Below, one piece after another: positions 42,612-50,435 of a stretch of 64,000 nucleotides of DNA. Source of the DNA: Chungangia koreensis (GTDB lineage Bacteria > Bacillota > Bacilli > Bacillales_A > Planococcaceae); NCBI RefSeq assembly GCF_042651785.1, contig NZ_JBHSEC010000002.1:186001-250000 (forward strand), written 5' to 3'. Numbering within the stretch: the stretch's first letter is position 1; each line of letters opens with the position of its first letter. Made by a program: the position numbers and the translations under genes. The notes under the pieces are model-generated. The model did no database searches. It saw only the letters and a list, made by a program, of their open reading frames with translations, and was not told the origin of the DNA.

Positions 42612-44024
42612 TTATTTTTTCAAGATATGGATTGGATGACCCATAACCACTTCTGCAGCTTCCATTGCAATCTCGCCCAATGTAGGGTGAGCATGGATTG
42701 TCATGGCAATATCTTCTACAGTCATTCCAGCTTCAATAGCTAAGCCAAGTTCAGCGATCATGTCAGATGCGCCTTGACCGACGATTTGAGCACCCAATAG
42801 CAAGCCATCTTCTTTTCTTGCTACTAATTTAACAAATCCGTCTGTAGCATTTAACGCCAATGCACGGCCGTTTGCGCCAAATGGGAACTTGTCAGCTTTC
42901 ACATCATAGCCTTCTGCCTTCGCTTGCTCTTCGGATAGACCGACTGTAGCAAGTTCCGGATCAGTGAAGCAAACTGCAGGAATCGCCAAGTAGTCAACGA
43001 CAGATGACATACCAGCAATCGCTTCTGCTGCAACTTTACCTTCGTAAGAAGCTTTGTGAGCCAATTGAGGACCCGCAACAACGTCACCAATTGCATAGAT
43101 GTTCGGAATGTTTGTGCGGCATTGTTTATCCACTTCGATCAAACCACGTTCGCCAACTGTTACACCAACAGCGTCAAGACCCATTTCATCCGTATTTGGA
43201 CGACGGCCTACAGTCACTAATACGTAGTCGGCTTCGACTTTCTTCTCTTCTCCGCCTGCTTCATAAGTGACTACCACACCTGTGTCAGATTCTTCTACGC
43301 CTTTAGCAGATGCATTTACAACCACTTCTACACCTTTTGCTTTCAGGCCTTTTTTAACGATTTGAGTCATTTGTTTTTCGAATCCAGCCAAGATATCCTT
43401 GCCGCCTTCGATGATTGTTACCTCAGACCCTAAGTTGGCAAAAGCAGTACCAAGCTCAGTTCCGATATAACCGCCGCCGATCAATACCAATTTCTTAGGT
43501 ACTTCCGGCAAGTTCAATGCTCCAGTAGAGTTCAAGACACGTTTAGAGTATTTGAACGTAGGGATTTCTACAGGACGAGATCCTGAAGCAATAATTACAT
43601 TTTTGAATTTGTAAGTTTGTGCTGAATTTTCATCCATAACACGTACAGTATTCGCATCAACGAAGTATGCTTCGCCACTTACAATTTCAACTTTGTTGCC
43701 TTTAAGCAAGGATTCTACTCCGCCAGTCAATTTTTTAACGACGCTGTTCTTGAATTCCTGTGCTTTTGAGAAATCGATTGTTACATCAGAAGCAGTGATC
43801 CCCATGACATCGGAATGTTTTGCCTGCTCAAAACGGTGCCCTACAGAAATAAGGGCCTTGGATGGGATACATCCGACGTTCAAGCAAACCCCACCAATAT
43901 ATTCTTTCTCAACAATTGTCACTTTTTGACCGGTTTGTGCAGCACGGATTGCCGCTACATAGCCTCCGGGACCTGAACCGATGACAAGAGTGTCTGTTTC
44001 AATCGGGAAATCTCCAACTACCAT
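42612..44024 (-). CDS. pdhD: dihydrolipoyl dehydrogenase (E3)
   Basis: 470 aa. FAD-binding TLVIGSGPGGYVAAIRAAQ, redox disulfide GGVCLNVGCIPSKAL (about 44-58), NAD-binding LVLIGGGYIGTELGTAFANL (about 179-198), second FAD site IYAIGDV and interface His-Glu in IHAHPTLGEIAME (about 447-459). It reoxidises dihydrolipoamide on E2 with NAD+ and can serve pyruvate and other 2-oxoacid complexes. Last gene of pdhABCD, 4 nt below pdhC. Confidence 0.98.
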   Translation of the reverse strand: MVVGDFPIETDTLVIGSGPGGYVAAIRAAQTGQKVTIVEKEYIGGVCLNVGCIPSKALISVGHRFEQAKHSDVMGITASDVTIDFSKAQEFKNSVVKKLTGGVESLLKGNKVEIVSGEAYFVDANTVRVMDENSAQTYKFKNVIIASGSRPVEIPTFKYSKRVLNSTGALNLPEVPKKLVLIGGGYIGTELGTAFANLGSEVTIIEGGKDILAGFEKQMTQIVKKGLKAKGVEVVVNASAKGVEESDTGVVVTYEAGGEEKKVEADYVLVTVGRRPNTDEMGLDAVGVTVGERGLIEVDKQCRTNIPNIYAIGDVVAGPQLAHKASYEGKVAAEAIAGMSSVVDYLAIPAVCFTDPELATVGLSEEQAKAEGYDVKADKFPFGANGRALALNATDGFVKLVARKEDGLLLGAQIVGQGASDMIAELGLAIEAGMTVEDIAMTIHAHPTLGEIAMEAAEVVMGHPIHILKK

Positions 44025-44028
44025 GATT

Positions 44029-45378
44029 TTACGCCTCCATTAATAAAAGTTCTGGATTGCCTAACAAACGCTTAATATGATTTAACGCATGTTGGGCAGT
44101 CGCACCATCGATCATCCGATGGTCAAAGCTCAATGATAATGCTAACACAGGAGCGGCTACAATTTCACCATTTTTCACGACAGGTTTTTCTGAAATTCGA
44201 CCAATTCCCAAAATAGCAACTTCCGGATGGTTAATGACCGGGGTGAACCACTGGCCACCTGCAGAACCGATATTCGTGATTGAGCAAGAAGCCCCCTTCA
44301 TTTCATTCGGAGCTAATTTGCCTTCACGTGCTTTTGTCGCGAGAGAATTAATTTCATCAGAAATTGAAAATACAGATTTGCGGTCTGCATGCTTGATCAC
44401 AGGAACTAACAGCCCTTTTTCCGTATCTGCAGCAATTCCGATATTGTAATAATGTTTTTGAACAATTTCTCCTGCTTCATCGTCAAGGGAACGGTTCAAG
44501 TCAGGGAACTCACGCAGTGTGCTAACTAACGCCTTTACCACATATGGCAAGTACGTAAGCTTGATATTCTTTTCTGCTGCCATTTCCTTGAACTTTTTGC
44601 GATGCGCAACCAATTCTGTTACGTCTACTTCGTCCATCAATGTAACATGAGGAGCTGTATGTTTGGAATGAACCATCGCTTTTGCAATCGCTTTTCGGAT
44701 TCCAGACATTTTTTCTCTTGTTTCTGGGAATTCGCCTTCAAATACTGGTACAGACGGTTTAGCAGACTTTTCTTCTACCGCTTCAGCTTGCTGAGCATTT
44801 TCGACTGATGCTTGATCTACTGCTTGTCCGCCGTTCTTGAATGCTTCAATATCTTCTTTCAATACGCGGCCATTTTTCCCTGAGCCCGTCACTTGACGGA
44901 TATCTACTCCGGAATCACGAGCAAACTTACGTACTGAAGGCATTGCGATTACGCGCTGATCCGTCGGTTGATCAGAATTATCTTCTGGAACATTTCCAGC
45001 ACCAGTTTTCTGATCTGTTTCCGCTTCAGGTACTGGTTTTTTATCGATTTCTTGACCGGATTCCATTGAAGATTGGACTTGAGCTTCTGTCTTGGATTCA
45101 CCTTCAGAAGACCCGCCTTTGAATTGCATATCCTCGTAACCTGGCGCATCGATTCGGACAAGTACATCTCCAACAACAGCAACTGTCCCTTCACCGACTA
45201 ATACTTCCTGTACAGTTCCTGTTACAGGCGATGGAATTTCAACTACTGCTTTGTCATTTTGAACTTCAAGAAGGACATCATCCTCAGAGATTTTGTCGCC
45301 TGGTTTTACAAACCATTTAACGATTTCCCCTTCGTGGATTCCTTCACCGATATCTGGTAAACGAAATTCGAATGCCAC
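44029..45378 (-). CDS. pdhC: dihydrolipoamide acetyltransferase (E2 of pyruvate dehydrogenase)
   Basis: 449 aa. One lipoyl domain (EVQNDKAVVEIPSPV, lipoyl Lys about 43), a Glu/Gln/Ala-rich flexible linker (about 85-125), a peripheral-subunit-binding domain (MPSVRKFARDSGVDIRQVTG, about 138-172), a second linker and the catalytic core ending with FDHRMIDGATAQHAL, whose His-Asp perform acetyl transfer. The GTG at 45378 lies 6 nt below AAAGGGTG and yields MAFEFRLPDIGEGIHEGE, the usual Bacillus start. The GTG 9 nt higher overlaps the ribosome site. Confidence 0.97.
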   Translation of the reverse strand: MAFEFRLPDIGEGIHEGEIVKWFVKPGDKISEDDVLLEVQNDKAVVEIPSPVTGTVQEVLVGEGTVAVVGDVLVRIDAPGYEDMQFKGGSSEGESKTEAQVQSSMESGQEIDKKPVPEAETDQKTGAGNVPEDNSDQPTDQRVIAMPSVRKFARDSGVDIRQVTGSGKNGRVLKEDIEAFKNGGQAVDQASVENAQQAEAVEEKSAKPSVPVFEGEFPETREKMSGIRKAIAKAMVHSKHTAPHVTLMDEVDVTELVAHRKKFKEMAAEKNIKLTYLPYVVKALVSTLREFPDLNRSLDDEAGEIVQKHYYNIGIAADTEKGLLVPVIKHADRKSVFSISDEINSLATKAREGKLAPNEMKGASCSITNIGSAGGQWFTPVINHPEVAILGIGRISEKPVVKNGEIVAAPVLALSLSFDHRMIDGATAQHALNHIKRLLGNPELLLMEA

Positions 45379-45404
45379 ATTTTTCACCCTTTCTTTTTTC
45401 TAAA

Positions 45405-46382
45405 TTAGAACGTCAACACTTTTTTAGCAGTTTCTACAATATCTTTTGAATTTGGAAGCCAAACTTCCTCAGCTTGTGAGAACGGATATACAGTATCCGG
45501 AGCCGTCACACGCAGTACTGGAGCTTCTAAGCTAAGAATTGCTCGTTCCATGATTTCGGTTACAACATTCGCTGCAATACCTGCTTGTTTTTGAGCTTCT
45601 TGAACAACAATTGCACGGCCAGTTTTTTCAACAGAACCGATGATTGTCTCAATGTCTAATGGTTGAACAGTTCGAAGGTCCACTACTTCAACAGAAAAGC
45701 CTTCCTTCTCTAATTCTTCTGCAGCTTTAATGCTATCATGCACCATTGCACCATAAGTGATAATCGACAAGTCTTTACCTTCACGTTTCACATCCGCTTT
45801 TCCTAATGGAATTGTGTATTCCTCTTCAGGCACATCTTGGCGGAATGAACGATACAGTTTCATATGCTCAAGGAAAATAACCGGATCATTATCTCGGATG
45901 GATGAAATTAAAAGTCCTTTTGCATCGTAAGGTGTTGAAGGAATAACCACTTTCAATCCAGGCTGAGAAGCTACGAGACCTTCCAAACTGTCTGCGTGCA
46001 TCTCCGGAGTGTGTACCCCTCCGCCAAATGGAGAACGGATGGTAACTGGCATATTGAACACGCCGCCACTACGGTAACGCATACGTGCAAGTTGTCCACT
46101 GATTGAATCCATCACTTCATAGACAAATCCGAAAAATTGTATTTCAGGAACTGGACGGAAACCTTGGACCGATAAACCAACCGCAAGTCCGCCTATACCT
46201 GACTCTGCTAATGGAGTATCAAATACCCGGTTTACGCCAAATTCTTTTTGAAGCCCTTCCGTAGCACGGAAAACTCCTCCGTTTACGCCGACATCTTCAC
46301 CGAAGACGAGGACGTTTTCATCATTTTTAAGCTCTGTTCGGAGAGCATCCGTAATGGCTTGAATCATCGTCATTTGTGCCAT
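45405..46382 (-). CDS. pdhB: pyruvate dehydrogenase E1 beta subunit
   Basis: 325 aa: MAQMTMIQAITDALRTELKN, VLVFGEDVGVNGGVFRATEG, FDTPLAESGIGGLAVGL and RSPFGGGVHTPEMHADSLEG are standard E1-beta blocks of the thiamine-diphosphate-dependent branched E1 type. It pairs with PdhA to decarboxylate pyruvate and acetylate the E2 lipoyl domain. Spaced 3 nt below pdhA and 26 nt above pdhC. Confidence 0.98.
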   Translation of the reverse strand: MAQMTMIQAITDALRTELKNDENVLVFGEDVGVNGGVFRATEGLQKEFGVNRVFDTPLAESGIGGLAVGLSVQGFRPVPEIQFFGFVYEVMDSISGQLARMRYRSGGVFNMPVTIRSPFGGGVHTPEMHADSLEGLVASQPGLKVVIPSTPYDAKGLLISSIRDNDPVIFLEHMKLYRSFRQDVPEEEYTIPLGKADVKREGKDLSIITYGAMVHDSIKAAEELEKEGFSVEVVDLRTVQPLDIETIIGSVEKTGRAIVVQEAQKQAGIAANVVTEIMERAILSLEAPVLRVTAPDTVYPFSQAEEVWLPNSKDIVETAKKVLTF

Positions 46383-46385
46383 CGG

Positions 46386-47501
46386 TTACTTCGACTCCTT
46401 CGCTGTATAAATTTCTAATTGCTCTTTTAAATTTAATGGAAGTTCACTTTCATGCATGATGTTAATCAAATCAGTCACCTTTTGTTTAGGTGTAGCATCC
46501 GCTTTCTTAATCGCTTCCTTAATTTCCTCTTTTGCACGTTCGATTACTTCGTTTTCTTTCTCTTCGTTCCAGATTCCTTTGCCTTCCATGTATTTACGGA
46601 AACGAACGAGAGGGTCTTTCTTTTCCCATTCAGAATCTGTATCAGATGTACGATAACGAGTCGGGTCATCCCCTGCCATAGTATGTGGTCCAAAACGGTA
46701 ACAGATCGTCTCAATCAGCGTTGGTCCTCCACCGTTTACAGCACGTTCCCTTGCATCTTTAGTAGCAGCATATACAGCAAGTGGATCCATACCATCAACT
46801 AATACTCCGGGAATTCCGGCAGCAACCGCTTTTTGAGCGATTGTTTTCGCCGATGTTTGAAGTTCACGCGGTGTCGAAATAGCGTATTGGTTATTTTGCA
46901 CGAAGAAAATTGCCGGCACATTGAATGCACCTGCAAAGTTGATCCCTTCATAGAAATCACCTTGTGAAGAACCGCCGTCTCCTGTGTATGTGACTGCAAC
47001 AGCTTTAGTACCACGCTTCTGAATACCGAGCGCTACTCCTGTTGCTTGGATATATTGTGCACCGATAATGATTTGCGGAGGCAGAACGTTCACGCCTTCC
47101 GGTATCTGGTTCCCGACGAAATGCCCGCGGGAGAACAAGAATGCTTGCCATAACGGCAAACCATGCCAAACGATTTGTGGAACATCACGATAACCCGGAA
47201 GAATGAAATCTTCTTTTTCCAAAGCGAAATGAGATGCCAATTGAGATGCTTCTTGTCCAGCTGTTGGTGCGTAGAATCCAAGACGACCTTGACGATTAAG
47301 TGAAATCGAACGTTGGTCAAGAATCCGCGTATAGACCATACGGCTCATCAATTCAACCAATTCTTCATCTGTTAGATCAGGAACCGCATCCGGATTTACG
47401 ACTTCCCCTTCTTCATTTAAGATCTGGAACATTTCAAACTGTTCTTCGATCGTTTTGAGTACTTTTTCCGGATCAATCTGCTTAGTTTTTTTAGCAGCCA
47501 T
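46386..47501 (-). CDS. pdhA: pyruvate dehydrogenase E1 alpha subunit
   Basis: 371 aa. The thiamine-diphosphate motif is visible as YTGDGGSSQGDFYEGINFAG...NNQYAIS (about 170-210; GDG followed by NN). RYRTSDTDSEWEKKDPLVRF lies in the phosphorylation-loop region and TAGQEASQLASHFALEKEDF earlier. First gene of the operon, with a strong sigma-A promoter 77-105 nt upstream. Confidence 0.97.
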   Translation of the reverse strand: MAAKKTKQIDPEKVLKTIEEQFEMFQILNEEGEVVNPDAVPDLTDEELVELMSRMVYTRILDQRSISLNRQGRLGFYAPTAGQEASQLASHFALEKEDFILPGYRDVPQIVWHGLPLWQAFLFSRGHFVGNQIPEGVNVLPPQIIIGAQYIQATGVALGIQKRGTKAVAVTYTGDGGSSQGDFYEGINFAGAFNVPAIFFVQNNQYAISTPRELQTSAKTIAQKAVAAGIPGVLVDGMDPLAVYAATKDARERAVNGGGPTLIETICYRFGPHTMAGDDPTRYRTSDTDSEWEKKDPLVRFRKYMEGKGIWNEEKENEVIERAKEEIKEAIKKADATPKQKVTDLINIMHESELPLNLKEQLEIYTAKESK

Positions 47502-47577
47502 TTCTACACCTCTCCTTTGTTAACTGTATTAGGAATTTCAGTTGTATTCATTGATACAATTATTCTAAACACTCATC

Positions 47578-47606
47578 AGTATACGCCACTTTGAAAGCGT
47601 GGTCAA
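47578..47606 (-). promoter_or_regulatory. sigma-A promoter of pdhABCD
   Basis: Minus strand TTGACC (47606-47601), a 17-nt spacer and TATACT (47583-47578). Leader to the pdhA start is about 70 nt. Confidence 0.88.
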
Positions 47607-47701
47607 TCAGGCTATCTCTATTGCATAAAGGTTGTCATCCAAGTGGGAAATTTCAAATAATTTAATTCTGTATTAATACAACAAAACATCTGTATCACTA
47701 C

Positions 47702-47736
47702 AAAAATAATAGACGGTCTAGTTCCAGACCGTCTAT
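47702..47736 (-). terminator. terminator of ykyA
   Basis: ATAGACGGTCT / AGACCGTCTAT, an 11-bp perfect stem with a 6-nt loop, followed on the minus strand by a T-rich run. Confidence 0.9.
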
Positions 47737-47739
47737 CCT

Positions 47740-48390
47740 TTATTCATTCTTTTCCCCATTAAACTTTTCATACACTTCATTTTTTAAATCATTGAATATT
47801 TTTGTATGCTCATTAAATTGAGCAATCACTTTTTGTACTGCATCATTCTGAACATTTACTTCTTTTACCTTGTTCTGAAGTGCCGGCATCTCTGTCTGAT
47901 TGTCCGCCAGCATCGCATAAAGCGATCGTTGCAGTTCTGATAGTTGTTCATATTGTTTTATGAATTCTTCATGCATGGAAAATCGTTCAGTCATCTCGGC
48001 TTTCATATCTTGAAGAATACCTTTTACGTCTTCTTCCTCTGCCTGTTCAATTACTCCATCTATTTCTTTGAACGTTTCCTCGGCTTGATTGATCGATTCT
48101 TCCTCAGCTGAAATAAGCTTCAAACGCTCTTCAAGAGAAGTCTCCATTTCACTGACTTTTGCGGACAACTCTTCTTTTTGCTCCTGCGTCAGTTCCATCA
48201 TTTCCTTGAAGGAGGTTTGCTCATTTTTCTCCAGTTCACTTAGTTGCTCTTGCGCCGTCCTATACCCTTCCTCATCCTCATATACTTTCGACAAGACATC
48301 ATTTAACGATGACTCTGTTGATGTGCCAAAACTGCAGCCCGAAAGTAGTAAGATGAATGAAAAAAGGCTGATGATGATGATTCTGTTCAT
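47740..48390 (-). CDS. ykyA: YkyA-type cell-wall-associated lipoprotein
   Basis: 216 aa. A lipoprotein signal (FILLLSGCSFG, Cys about 19) is followed by an almost entirely alpha-helical, Glu/Gln/Lys-rich body predicted as coiled coil (EQLSELEKNEQTSFKEMMEL; KVSEMETSLEERLKLISAEE). It matches YkyA, a putative cell-wall-binding lipoprotein located between def and pdhA in B. subtilis. Function unknown. Confidence 0.88.
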   Translation of the reverse strand: MNRIIIISLFSFILLLSGCSFGTSTESSLNDVLSKVYEDEEGYRTAQEQLSELEKNEQTSFKEMMELTQEQKEELSAKVSEMETSLEERLKLISAEEESINQAEETFKEIDGVIEQAEEEDVKGILQDMKAEMTERFSMHEEFIKQYEQLSELQRSLYAMLADNQTEMPALQNKVKEVNVQNDAVQKVIAQFNEHTKIFNDLKNEVYEKFNGEKNE

Positions 48391-48526
48391 GCCTGCATAC
48401 CCTCCTATTTTCCCGTTCTACTATATCTTTTATAGATTACGATTTCAACAGAAACAAAAGTACTGCTTAGAAAGCCATATTTCATTTATACTATTAGTGG
48501 AATAAGTTTAGAAAGGAAGGGTCCAG

Positions 48527-49084
48527 ATGATATTAATGGACGACATTGTACGAGAAGGACATCCCGTGTTGCGCCAAGTCGCAGCTGAAGTAGAGCTTCC
48601 TTTGTCAGCCGATGACCGCCAATTGGCTGAGGACATGTTAACATATTTAAAAAATAGTCAGGACGATGAAATTGCTGAAAAGTATGGTCTAAGAGGAGGC
48701 ATCGGTTTAGCTGCTCCCCAAGTGAATGTCAGTAAGCGGATGTTTGCGTTGCATATGCCTGATGATGACGGCCAGTTTCTAAGTTTTGTTGCTCTAAACC
48801 CGAAAATTGTTAGCCATTCTGTAGAAAAAACGTATTTGTCGGGTGGCGAGGGTTGTCTATCGGTGGATCGGGAAGTTCCTGGATATGTACCTCGCTACAA
48901 ACGCATTACTGTTAAATTCCATACCATTGAAGGCAATGAATTAAAGTTACGTCTAAAAGGACTTCCGGCCGTCGCATTTCAACATGAGCTCGACCATTTA
49001 AATGGGATAATGTTCTATGATCACATCAATCCCGTCAACCCCTTCTCAGAAATACCTGACGCTTCACCTCTTGAAACGAAATAA
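48527..49084 (+). CDS. def: peptide deformylase
   Basis: 185 aa, type II deformylase: GGIGLAAPQVNVSKR (motif 1), EGCLSVDREVPGYV (motif 2, metal Cys) and VAFQHELDHLNGIMF (motif 3, HExxH). The Q, C and HExxH-type residues are all intact (HELDH). It removes the formyl group from nascent N-termini. Length and start MILMDDIVREGHPVLRQVA match B. subtilis DefB. GGAAGGG is upstream of the ATG. Confidence 0.97.
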   Translation: MILMDDIVREGHPVLRQVAAEVELPLSADDRQLAEDMLTYLKNSQDDEIAEKYGLRGGIGLAAPQVNVSKRMFALHMPDDDGQFLSFVALNPKIVSHSVEKTYLSGGEGCLSVDREVPGYVPRYKRITVKFHTIEGNELKLRLKGLPAVAFQHELDHLNGIMFYDHINPVNPFSEIPDASPLETK

Positions 49085-49087
49085 AAT

Positions 49088-49125
49088 GTAAGACTGCCAT
49101 GTCATCGCGACGTGGCAGTCTTTAA
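49088..49125. terminator. bidirectional terminator after def
   Basis: AAGACTGCCA / TGGCAGTCTT stem with further pairing inside, between convergent def and the HAD phosphatase gene. Confidence 0.88.
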
Positions 49126-49136
49126 TCGGTTAAACT

Positions 49137-49907
49137 TTAGATTAATTTCAATTCATGCATAGCTTTTGCAAGTCCGCCTGCATTTACATGTTCTGCAATA
49201 TAATCTGCACGCTCTTTCACTTCTGGAAGAGCATTTCCCATTGCTACACCAATACCAGCAGCATCTAACATTTCTACGTCATTCAGCCCATCACCGAAAG
49301 CAATTGCATCATCCATGCTCATTCCTACTCTATCCAACAGTACTTGCATCCCTTTCGCTTTGGAACCACCTTCAGGCAATACATCACAAGAAACCGGGTG
49401 CCAGCGGACAAACTTCAAATGAGGGAATGATCGCTCATACTGTAACTGTTCCTCTGCTGTACAAAAAATGAGAGTTTGAAATACTGGATGATTCTCAAAA
49501 TAAGTTTCATCTACTTCAGGATATGGAAACTTCAAGCTTGAAATTCCTGTCTCTACATCAGGATGCTCTTCTATAGAAGATACCATTTTCTTTTCGTCTA
49601 AATAGACAAGTGGATGAGACTGTTCTCCTGCAAATCTTGTAACTTCACCTAAATATTCTTTTTCGATTGCACCGGTATGGATGACCTCACCTTTCAAAAC
49701 TACATACTGTCCATTGAAACAAACGTATGAATCAATTTCTAATTCCTTTAGAACCGGCTCGATCATGAATGGTGCCCTGCCTGTAGAAATGGCAACTAAA
49801 TGTCCATTATGCTTAGCCTTCCAAATAGCCGTTTTAGCAGATTCCGGCAATGATTTATTAGTATCGTATAATGTTCCATCTACATCTATAAAAAGAATTT
49901 TTCCCAT
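49137..49907 (-). CDS. ykrA: Cof-type HAD-IIB phosphatase
   Basis: 256 aa: LFIDVDGTLYDTNKSLPESA (motif I, DxDGT), ISTGR (motif II region), Lys in the GGSKAKGMQVLLDR segment (motif III) and AIAFGDGLNDVEMLDAAGIG (motif IV, GDGxND). The cap is type C2B. It probably dephosphorylates a small sugar phosphate or nucleotide; the substrate is not determinable. Corresponds by neighbourhood to B. subtilis ykrA near rnjA and def. Confidence 0.87.
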   Translation of the reverse strand: MGKILFIDVDGTLYDTNKSLPESAKTAIWKAKHNGHLVAISTGRAPFMIEPVLKELEIDSYVCFNGQYVVLKGEVIHTGAIEKEYLGEVTRFAGEQSHPLVYLDEKKMVSSIEEHPDVETGISSLKFPYPEVDETYFENHPVFQTLIFCTAEEQLQYERSFPHLKFVRWHPVSCDVLPEGGSKAKGMQVLLDRVGMSMDDAIAFGDGLNDVEMLDAAGIGVAMGNALPEVKERADYIAEHVNAGGLAKAMHELKLI

Positions 49908-49992
49908 TTTTACATCCCTTCCTATAAAAGTTGCATACTATAAATGAAAGATATCGTTGATTCCGAGTGATTGTAAAATTTCCAAAAATATC

Positions 49993-50021
49993 TTTACGAA
50001 AGATTCAAAATACTATATAAT
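49993..50021 (+). promoter_or_regulatory. sigma-A promoter of the small cationic peptide unit
   Basis: TTTACG (49993-49998), a 17-nt spacer and a perfect TATAAT (50016-50021). The predicted start of transcription falls near 50028, at the AAGGAG ribosome site of the next ORF, so the mRNA leader would be almost absent. Confidence 0.8.
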
Positions 50022-50042
50022 GGATATAAGGAGTGATGTGCC

Positions 50043-50114
50043 ATGATGAAACGTTGGAAAAAGAAACTATTGAAACGGCTCAATGGCATCCTCGGAAAGA
50101 AATCGATTGCGTGA
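50043..50114 (+). CDS. predicted 23-aa cationic amphipathic peptide upstream of rpoY-rnjA
   Basis: Reading from 50043 gives MMKRWKKKLLKRLNGILGKK followed by SIA and a TGA stop. Nine Lys/Arg and no acidic residue; W5, L9, L13 and I16/L17 fall on one helical face, so the chain could form an amphipathic membrane-binding helix. AAGGAG lies 9 nt before the ATG, a strong promoter sits directly above and an intrinsic terminator follows 5 nt after the stop, so the unit is complete on its own. I know no named family. It could be a secretable or toxin-like peptide, a leader peptide controlling rpoY-rnjA, or a small noncoding RNA with a chance ORF. Confidence 0.5.
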   Translation: MMKRWKKKLLKRLNGILGKKSIA

Positions 50115-50119
50115 CTGTT

Positions 50120-50154
50120 AGCCTCCCAAGTATTGGGGGGCTTTTCTTTATTTT
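50120..50154 (+). terminator. intrinsic terminator/attenuator between the peptide ORF and rpoY
   Basis: AGCCTCCCAA (50120-50129) pairs with TTGGGGGGCT (50133-50142) around a 3-nt loop, then TTTTCTTTATTTT. A strong factor-independent terminator by appearance. Confidence 0.9.
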
Positions 50155-50175
50155 AAGACAACAGCGTGATAATAT
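50147..50175 (+). promoter_or_regulatory. extended -10 promoter of rpoY-rnjA
   Basis: TTTATT (50147-50152), a 17-nt spacer and TAATAT (50170-50175), preceded by TG at 50167-50168 (extended -10). It overlaps the T-tract of the terminator above and lies about 45 nt before rpoY. Confidence 0.6.
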
Positions 50176-50220
50176 AAAGGATATGAGTTCAAACTTGAAC
50201 GTGCAAAAGGAGCATAAGAC

Positions 50221-50430
50221 ATGATTTACAAAGTTTATTACCAAGAAAATGTACATGAAGTTCCAGTTCGCGAAAACACGAAAACTCTGTACATCGAAGC
50301 ATCTTCCGAACGGGAAGTACGTCACAAGCTAAAAGATCGCCCATACAACATCGAGTATATCTCGCTGCTTGAGGGGAATCATTTAGAGTATGAGCAAGCA
50401 AGTCCAAACTATAAAGTGGAGAACATATAA
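50221..50430 (+). CDS. rpoY: RNA polymerase epsilon subunit
   Basis: 69 aa: MIYKVYYQENVHEVPVRENT, then ASSEREVRHKLKDRPYNIEY matches the YkzG/RpoY (DUF1447) family, a small Firmicute RNA polymerase subunit. AAAGGAG is upstream of the ATG. It precedes rnjA by 5 nt, the conserved rpoY-rnjA operon. Confidence 0.95.
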   Translation: MIYKVYYQENVHEVPVRENTKTLYIEASSEREVRHKLKDRPYNIEYISLLEGNHLEYEQASPNYKVENI

Positions 50431-50435
50431 TCCAT

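Noticed and set aside
50033..50224. 63-aa open frame overlapping the small peptide unit
   Set aside because: It runs through the terminator hairpin and the rpoY promoter in another frame, has no ribosome site of its own and a non-protein-like composition.
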